Source: Phoronis ovalis (Eukaryota > Phoronida > Phoronidae). From it: DNA of 12,456 nt. The stretch covers positions 1 to 12,456 of the forward strand of contig JAOXYB010044971.1 in assembly GCA_028565635.1 (NCBI GenBank), given 5' to 3'. The notes beneath the pieces were generated by a model, which had not been told where the DNA came from, made no database searches, and saw only the letters and a program-made list of their open reading frames with translations. Below, one piece after another: positions 9,501 to 12,456 of this stretch (position 1 is the first letter of the stretch; every line of letters begins with the position of its first letter). Made by a program: the position numbers and the translations under genes.

Positions 9501-12104
9501 TCATGTACATTTGATAAGCTTGTATTACATAAACATGCCATCGATTTTGTTTGGCATGTGTAAATACACAGTTTTCCTATCTTCCACTATTATATCCATC
9601 ACTGCTGTGAGTTTTTAATTCTGTGATTCGTCAGGGTAATGTCTTACATTTTATCCTATTTGCATTGGTAGTCACATATTCCGGTGACAACAACAAGTAA
9701 AAGAGTAAGTTTTCATTTGTATAGCTGTTTTTGGGGTTTTTTTAATATAAATTTAAGAATAATGTTTAATATCTGTTTTAAAATTTTATTCTGTTCTCTT
9801 TTATTTGTCAACAAAGGAGTTAAACTAGATACCTCATTTTCTGCTATAATGGTATTTTAAATAACTCTGTTGTTTATGTATTTTTTGAGAGGTGTTGATT
9901 TGGAATTTTTGCTTTTATTGTGTGAATTTCTGCATTAGGTCATGTGTATTGTTTGTCCAACAATATTTATTTCATTGTTAAATGCCTTGGACTGTCTTAT
10001 TTCAAATTTTGACACATGGAAAAGCTGCTTTACAGGTTGCTGCTTTGAGCCTAGAATCATGTTCAACTGTAAGAACTGTACTTGAGTATATAATGCATAT
10101 GTAAGCATGTCCTTAATATTTGTTCCTTAGTTAAATGGCTTGTCCTGTTAAATACGACTTCTAAAATGAACTGTACGTAGCATAATAATGCTGAACATTT
10201 CTTTCTTCTAACTGTCAGCTTTAAGTACTGTATGTTGCTATAGACATTTTTCAGTAAAGATTTATTTTGCAACGAATTTTTACGATTCAGTAGCATTGCT
10301 CCATTAGAATTACTTCTACGCAAAAGTCTGTGAATTCATTTTCCATTCCTTATCTTTTCCTTATCTTAAGTTTAATTAAGTTTAAAATTTATAGTTACTG
10401 ATTACATACAAGTGCCCGTCAGGTTAGAAAAATTTTTCACAGGAGATTGCATTTTTTTAACTATGTTTTGTTGAAGGTAATGGAGGAAAATTGTACTCTC
10501 CAGGTCCCCCTCAGGATGCCTGACAGCTATGGGATTAACTTTCATTGTGATTTTATTCATTTTGTTAAAAAAAAGGTTGTCTTCATTACAACAGTAAATA
10601 TTCATTTTTGCCATTGGCTATCAATATTTCAGAATGAGGTATAATCAATGTGTCAGATTGAGAAGATCATCTTATTGAATACTACTCCATATTGTAAGAG
10701 TAGATGAACTGATTGGATGATACTAAATATTGTCTTGTAGGCTAAAAAGCTGCCTCCATCAGCTGACGATGGGGAGGTGAGTGAGGAAGATGAGGCAGCA
10801 GGCGCAGAAGATGAAGAAGTGAAGAAAAAAGTAGCTGAGAAAAAAGGACACAAAGTGAAAGTTGCACCAGAATTGTCAAGATTGGTTAATTATATACAGT
10901 CAAAGAGTTTTGTCAGCTTTGAGCACAGCAAAAACAATGGTAGGAAAGTGGGAAGGGTTTTATACAGTTTGTATGTATAGGAGAGTTTGTGGTAATCTTG
11001 TATAAAAAAATTGTCTCACATTCTGGTGTGTTGTCTTTGTTTGATCTGTGATATCATCAGGAGGTCAGAATCAGTTGGTGGACATTAATTAATATTGAAT
11101 GTTACTCTCCTGGATAATTTTGTACTACCTTTCATGCTAATATTCTACTTTTAGCCTCCTTGTCACAGGAGTGTGTGGCCACACTATAGGGTCAGTTAGA
11201 TATAGTGTAATAACAATTAAGAGAATATCAATACTTTATTGAGATACAAATATACTACTTATTTACCATGTACTATATCAATAAAAGTAGGGTATCTTAC
11301 AGATGCCTGGTCTCTTTGTTTCTTCAAACTGTTAGATTTTTTTTAATATATATGATGAACCTTTGTATACGATGCATTATTTGTATGTTTTACAGGAGAG
11401 TTCTATCACAATTCTTCCTTCGTCGAAAGTAAAGCGTTTAAATGTGCAGAAGACAAGACCTCTGACTTCATAGAATATAACAGTAGGCAGTTGATAAGAA
11501 CATATCCTGGTGGCCTAAGAACAGATTCTAGCAATTATCTCCCTTATCAATTATGGAATGTAGGTTGTCATGTCGGTAAGTGTGACGGAAAACCAACTGA
11601 GTAGTAATTCTTCAATTTTGTCTGTTATGTATCAGTGTACTAACCTGGGAAAAGTGATGAATTTTTGATTGCTTAGTATGGAGACATGTAACTATTGCAG
11701 ACCAATGAACACTGATAGGAGCAGTATTCTCGTATTTGGATGCTTTAAATTAATGGAGTGTTTTACCTGTTTAACCAAAACTGTAGCCTAATTTAAAGGT
11801 TTAAGTACCAAATGGCTATAAATGGTAATTAAGATATCTCTTTTTAAAGTTTTCTAACCAGCGTAAAATGTTCTTTGCCTATACCAAACCAGATGTTTTC
11901 TGCAGTAAAACAGTACTACTGCTTTTGTTGTCCCTCTAGTAGTTAATTTAGAATTATTACATAAGTTGGATATAACTTGAAACTTTTTATTTCCAGTTGC
12001 ATTAAATTTTCAAACAATGAAGAAAGCTATGCATATATACTTGGGCAAGTTCATAGACAACGGAGGCAGTGGATATGTTTTAAAACCGGATTTTCTCAGA
12101 ATTC
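3398..12104 (+). CDS. Phosphoinositide phospholipase C, delta type (partial, 14 exons)
   Basis: The enzyme hydrolyses PtdIns(4,5)P2 at the inner plasma membrane to inositol trisphosphate and diacylglycerol, and depends on Ca2+. Coding exons: 3398-3547, 3772-3851, 4398-4561, 5090-5219, 5999-6117, 6891-7054, 7509-7626, 8091-8176, 8527-8647, 8874-8959, 9277-9359, 10741-10939, 11396-11575, 11997-12104. Phases agree at every junction, giving 596 codons without a stop. Numbering from the first full codon: PH domain about 1-120, EF-hands about 131-268, X box about 285-433, acidic linker about 440-470, Y box from about 475. His306, Asn307, Glu336, Asp338, His351 and Glu385 align at a constant offset of five with rat PLC-delta1 His311, Asn312, Glu341, Asp343, His356 and Glu390. 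There are no SH2, SH3 or PDZ-binding parts, and the linker is short, which excludes the gamma and beta classes. The first exon is missing and the C2 domain lies off the right edge. Plc-eta is less likely because the linker is so delta-like. Confidence 0.95.
3772..3851 (+). CDS. PLC exon: PH domain, middle
   Basis: Bounded by TTTACAG and CAG|GTACGT. It completes a split Ala codon and encodes [20 protein letters not shown] up to Gln76. This matches the FSIEDIQEVRMG strand-turn region of PLC-delta1, the standard core of its PH fold. Confidence 0.92.
3852..4397 (+). other. PLC intron (546 nt)
   Basis: AT-rich intron between the PH-domain exons, GTACGT to CTTATAG. It has one TGCATG hexamer at 4197-4202. 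I see no coding or repeat structure. Confidence 0.85.
4398..4561 (+). CDS. PLC exon: PH domain, end
   Basis: Bounded by CTTATAG and CA|GTGAGT. It encodes residues 77-130: the beta-strand EDVCFSIVW, a basic run with RKGRKSKK, and the C-terminal helix [11 protein letters not shown], whose Trp109 is the near-invariant PH tryptophan. The QRKGRKSKK run is more basic than in rat PLC-delta1 (KDQRNT) and could add electrostatic membrane attraction, which is inference. Confidence 0.94.
4562..5089 (+). other. PLC intron (528 nt)
   Basis: Intron between the PH domain and EF-hand 1. The frame running into the exon from 4977 is read-through of intron sequence, since the acceptor at 5088-5089 fits the protein family. 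Nothing else is visible. Confidence 0.85.
5090..5219 (+). CDS. PLC exon: EF-hand 1
   Basis: Bounded by TTTGCTAG and CAG|GTACGT. It encodes the helix WVKSVFITA and a 12-residue loop [12 protein letters not shown] (141-152) with acidic or polar ligands at positions 1, 3, 5 and 12, then [20 protein letters not shown]. The loop fits a Ca2+-binding EF-hand, except that Arg stands at position 6, usually Gly. In the delta class this lobe mainly supports the PH-catalytic linkage. Confidence 0.95.
5220..5998 (+). other. PLC intron (779 nt) with a TGCATG cluster
   Basis: Intron between EF-hands 1 and 2. It holds four TGCATG hexamers at 5370, 5660, 5736 and 5796, the RNA motif bound by RBFOX splicing factors, and a less AT-rich patch at about 5640-5830. 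A good-looking acceptor at 5580-5581 has no matching donor downstream, so no extra exon is called. Confidence 0.7.
5999..6117 (+). CDS. PLC exon: EF-hand 2
   Basis: Bounded by TTTGCAG and AA|GTAAGG. It encodes [20 protein letters not shown] and [19 protein letters not shown]. The loop is about five residues longer than a canonical EF-hand, so calcium binding at this site is doubtful. FYEML matches the FYKML of PLC-delta1. Confidence 0.93.
6118..6890 (+). other. PLC intron (773 nt) with two tandem-repeat arrays
   Basis: Intron between EF-hand 2 and the EF3/4 exon. It contains the 21-bp minisatellite and the ~68-bp triplication, which are described separately. Both make this intron prone to length variation. 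Confidence 0.85.
6425..6544 (+). repeat. 21-bp minisatellite, about 5.7 copies
   Basis: Units starting ATGATTACTTTATATC and ending AGCCC lie at 6425, 6446, 6467, 6488 and 6509, with a partial sixth at 6530. The copies are identical except ATGATC in the third and a diverged last copy. Because 21 is a multiple of three the array is open on the plus strand as repeated MITLYQP, but it is intronic and this reading has no support as protein. Confidence 0.95.
6719..6912 (+). repeat. ~68-bp triplication carrying a 3' splice site and exon start
   Basis: Three diverged units start CCTTNTATNC/TTNTA at 6719-6785 (67 bp), 6786-6854 (69 bp) and 6855-6912 (the last truncated by the exon). Each contains GTGATG, ATCAG|G and a GGTGATG- or GGAGATG-like segment. 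The third unit holds the real acceptor and the start of the EF3/4 exon at 6891. The upstream copies carry acceptor-like ATCAG at 6754 and 6821. A fragment at about 6698-6718 resembles the end of a unit, so part of a fourth copy may exist. Confidence 0.85.
6891..7054 (+). CDS. PLC exon: EF-hands 3 and 4
   Basis: Starts after ATCAG at 6890 and ends G|GTAGGA, a weaker donor. It encodes [20 protein letters not shown] (215-234) and then the helix-loop segment up to [10 protein letters not shown], matching GETLSVDQLVTFL and IERYEPSETAK of rat PLC-delta1. The acceptor and first codons have been copied twice just upstream, so the start used here is chosen because it continues the family alignment without an insertion. 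Confidence 0.92.
7055..7508 (+). other. PLC intron (454 nt)
   Basis: Intron before the His-Asn exon. A second acceptor-like TTTCTCAG ends at 7465, but its use would shift frame (43 nt before the real exon). Nothing else is visible. Confidence 0.8.
7509..7626 (+). CDS. PLC exon: EF4/X-box entry with catalytic His-Asn
   Basis: Bounded by AATTGTAG and AC|GTATGT. It encodes [20 protein letters not shown], then the strongly conserved [19 protein letters not shown]. His306 is the general catalyst that contacts the 2-hydroxyl and 1-phosphate, and Asn307 is a Ca2+ ligand, by homology with the solved PLC-delta1 structure. Confidence 0.96.
7627..8090 (+). other. PLC intron (464 nt)
   Basis: AT-rich intron within the X box, splitting the Thr codon right after the catalytic His-Asn. 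I see no repeat or coding structure. Confidence 0.85.
8091..8176 (+). CDS. PLC exon: X box, GPSS and Ca2+-ligand Glu
   Basis: Bounded by CTTGCAG and A|GTAAGT. It encodes [20 protein letters not shown], then KKGCRCVE, the most conserved X-box surface. Glu336 is a Ca2+ ligand by homology. The last base starts a Met codon where most relatives have Leu (CLELDCWDG). Confidence 0.96.
8177..8526 (+). other. PLC intron (350 nt) with a T16 run
   Basis: Intron within the X box. It holds a T16 homopolymer at 8391-8406 and one TGCATG at 8262. No coding potential is visible. Confidence 0.85.
8391..8406 (+). repeat. T16 homopolymer
   Basis: Sixteen consecutive T on the plus strand, 120 nt before the next exon. 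It has no target duplication or A-tailed element next to it that I can see, so it is called only as a homopolymer. Confidence 0.9.
8527..8647 (+). CDS. PLC exon: X box, Asp and second catalytic His
   Basis: Bounded by TCTTTTAG and GA|GTAAGT. It encodes [20 protein letters not shown], then [19 protein letters not shown]. Asp338 (Ca2+ ligand) and His351 (general acid-base) are both in place. Confidence 0.96.
8874..8959 (+). CDS. PLC exon: X box, Ca2+-ligand Glu
   Basis: Bounded by TCTTTCAG and G|GTAAGT. It encodes [20 protein letters not shown] and KYFKLILG. Glu385 in SIENH corresponds to rat Glu390, the fourth Ca2+ ligand. Confidence 0.96.
8960..9276 (+). other. PLC intron (317 nt)
   Basis: Short intron before the Lys433 exon, GTAAGT to TTTTACAG. 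Nothing else is visible. Confidence 0.85.
9277..9359 (+). CDS. PLC exon: end of X box, substrate-binding Lys
   Basis: Bounded by TTTTACAG and AAG|GTAAGT. It encodes [20 protein letters not shown] and KGKILIK. Lys433 matches rat Lys438, which contacts the 4-phosphate; the second lysine (rat Lys440) comes from the next exon. The exon ends exactly between codons, which matters for the 33-nt candidate exon downstream. Confidence 0.96.
9360..10740 (+). other. Longest PLC intron (1381 nt), at the X/Y linker
   Basis: Phase-0 intron between the X box and the acidic linker. It contains the 33-nt candidate cassette exon at 9672-9704. The open frame at about 10447-10644 lacks paired splice sites and family similarity and is not called. 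The rest is AT-rich and shows nothing further. Confidence 0.8.
9672..9704 (+). CDS. Candidate 33-nt cassette exon in the X/Y linker
   Basis: Between two phase-0 coding exons lies a 33-nt open segment preceded by a pyrimidine-rich tract ending ATTGGTAG and followed by the consensus donor GTAAGT. It would insert [11 protein letters not shown] (11 residues, rich in Thr/Ser, with a basic end) between Lys433 and Ala434 without changing frame. A UGC lies about 10 nt before the acceptor, as seen at many vertebrate neural microexons. Rat PLC-delta4 is reported to have splice variants with inserts in the same linker. It could be a chance splice-site pair; transcript evidence would decide. It is not counted in the 596 codons. 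Confidence 0.5.
10741..10939 (+). CDS. PLC exon: acidic X/Y linker and start of Y box
   Basis: Bounded by CTTGTAG and G|GTAGGA, a weaker donor. It encodes [20 protein letters not shown], then [18 protein letters not shown] and [14 protein letters not shown]. Eleven of residues 442-459 are Asp or Glu, followed by a Lys-rich run. By family knowledge this acidic linker lies over the active site and autoinhibits by repulsion from the membrane. Ser447 in SEED fits a casein kinase 2 site (inference). Lys435 matches rat Lys440 of the substrate pocket. Confidence 0.95.
10940..11395 (+). other. PLC intron (456 nt)
   Basis: Intron within the Y region with donor GTAGGA. The coding frame stays open into the intron for 13 codons and then meets TAG at 10978-10980, so retention would yield a protein lacking most of the Y box and C2. 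A 15-mer at 11227-11241 repeats 67-81. Confidence 0.8.
11396..11575 (+). CDS. PLC exon: Y box, substrate pocket
   Basis: Bounded by TTTTACAG and G|GTAAGT. It encodes [16 protein letters not shown] and later [20 protein letters not shown]. Ser507, Arg534 and Tyr536 correspond at an offset of 15 to rat Ser522, Arg549 and Tyr551, which hold the 4-phosphate and the inositol ring. Residue 558 is His (GCHV), where nearly all relatives have Gln (GCQ). Confidence 0.95.
11576..11996 (+). other. PLC intron (421 nt)
   Basis: AT-rich intron inside the Y box, GTAAGT to TTTCCAG. No other structure is visible. Confidence 0.85.
11997..12104 (+). CDS. PLC exon: end of Y box (last exon in window)
   Basis: Bounded by TTTCCAG and C|GTGAGT. 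It completes Val560 and encodes [18 protein letters not shown] and [17 protein letters not shown], the final strand-helix of the catalytic TIM barrel. The open donor in phase 1 shows that the gene continues past the right edge, where the C2 domain (about 130-150 residues) is expected. Confidence 0.95.
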
Positions 12105-12190
12105 GTGAGTTTACAATAAGCTACGCATGTGCATATCGATTAAAGTTTCAGATTTCTTGCATTGAGAAGTAAATACAGTGCATGGTGTAC

Positions 12191-12456
12191 TTTTTTATGC
12201 CCATCCACATAGTGGTGGATGGGCATATTGTCGTAGTGCAGGCGTCGTTGTCGTCGTATGTAACACTTTCTTTGTCTCGCAATAACAGCTTCTGTTTTTA
12301 CCCGATCGGTTTCATATTCGGCACAGAGTAAATACAGGTCGAAGTGCAAGTCGTTTATACTTTTGACCTTGATTACTTCCAATATGGCCGACTGGCGGCC
12401 ATGTTTGTTCCCGAGAGGGCACGTAATGTTGCGTCTATAGCCGCGAAGACGAAGCG
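12191..12456 (+). mobile_element. GC-richer dispersed repeat, cut by the window edge
   Basis: Composition changes sharply at about 12191, from AT-rich intron to a sequence with many CG dinucleotides. It opens with TTTTTTATGCCC and a hairpin, runs through GTCGTTGTCGTCGT-like triplets, and holds TTTGACCTTGATTACTTCC and GGCCGACTGGCGGCC. Repeats that start TTTTTATGCCC...GGGCATAT and carry GACCTTGA are very common in marine invertebrate genomes, in my recollection. The class (probably a non-autonomous DNA element) is uncertain. The right end is outside the window. Confidence 0.65.
12196..12227 (+). repeat. Perfect hairpin, 13-bp stem, at the repeat's start
   Basis: TATGCCCATCCAC (12196-12208) and GTGGATGGGCATA (12215-12227) are exact reverse complements separated by ATAGTG. 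The hairpin sits at the left edge of the dispersed repeat and is preceded by six T. It may be part of the transposition signal. Confidence 0.92.

Noticed and set aside
10447-10644. 65-codon open frame inside the longest intron
   Set aside because: No paired splice sites, no similarity to PLC; an overlapping frame exists on the other strand, as expected by chance.
12140-12382. 80-codon minus-strand open frame at the right edge
   Set aside because: It covers the hairpin and triplet-rich part of a dispersed repeat and has no protein family character.

Overview
The window comes from an animal nuclear genome. It is AT-rich, its main gene is split into many short exons by GT-AG introns, and it carries a short inverted-repeat transposon relic and a GC-richer interspersed repeat. 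The style (compact introns of 0.2-1.4 kb, repeat types, protein divergence from vertebrates) suits an aquatic invertebrate, perhaps a mollusc or relative. That placement is inference from general knowledge, not from a search.

The right three quarters (3398-12104, + strand) hold fourteen consecutive coding exons of a delta-type phosphoinositide-specific phospholipase C. Every junction keeps frame, giving about 596 codons with no stop. They encode, in order, a PH domain, EF-hand modules, the catalytic X box, an acidic X/Y linker and the Y box. All the catalytic and calcium-ligand residues known from mammalian PLC-delta1 are present. The first exon (start codon) was not found, and the C2 domain lies beyond the right edge.

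The left part (174-1482, - strand) carries a decayed three-exon copy of a Crypton/DUF3504-type tyrosine recombinase. It has several frameshifts and an in-frame stop, but recognisable HxxR, GH and Tyr motifs and two still-visible introns. Next comes a 329-bp hAT-like MITE (1889-2217) with terminal inverted repeats and a 5-bp target duplication. The rest up to 3397 shows no supportable gene.

Three intronic structures stand out. A 33-nt phase-0 candidate cassette exon (9672-9704) lies exactly at the X/Y linker. A threefold ~68-bp duplication (6719-6912) has copied the 3' splice site and start of an EF-hand exon. A 21-bp minisatellite lies in the same intron. The window ends inside a GC-richer dispersed repeat that opens with a 13-bp-stem perfect hairpin. 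I saw no rRNA, tRNA, CRISPR array or bacterial-type regulatory elements.
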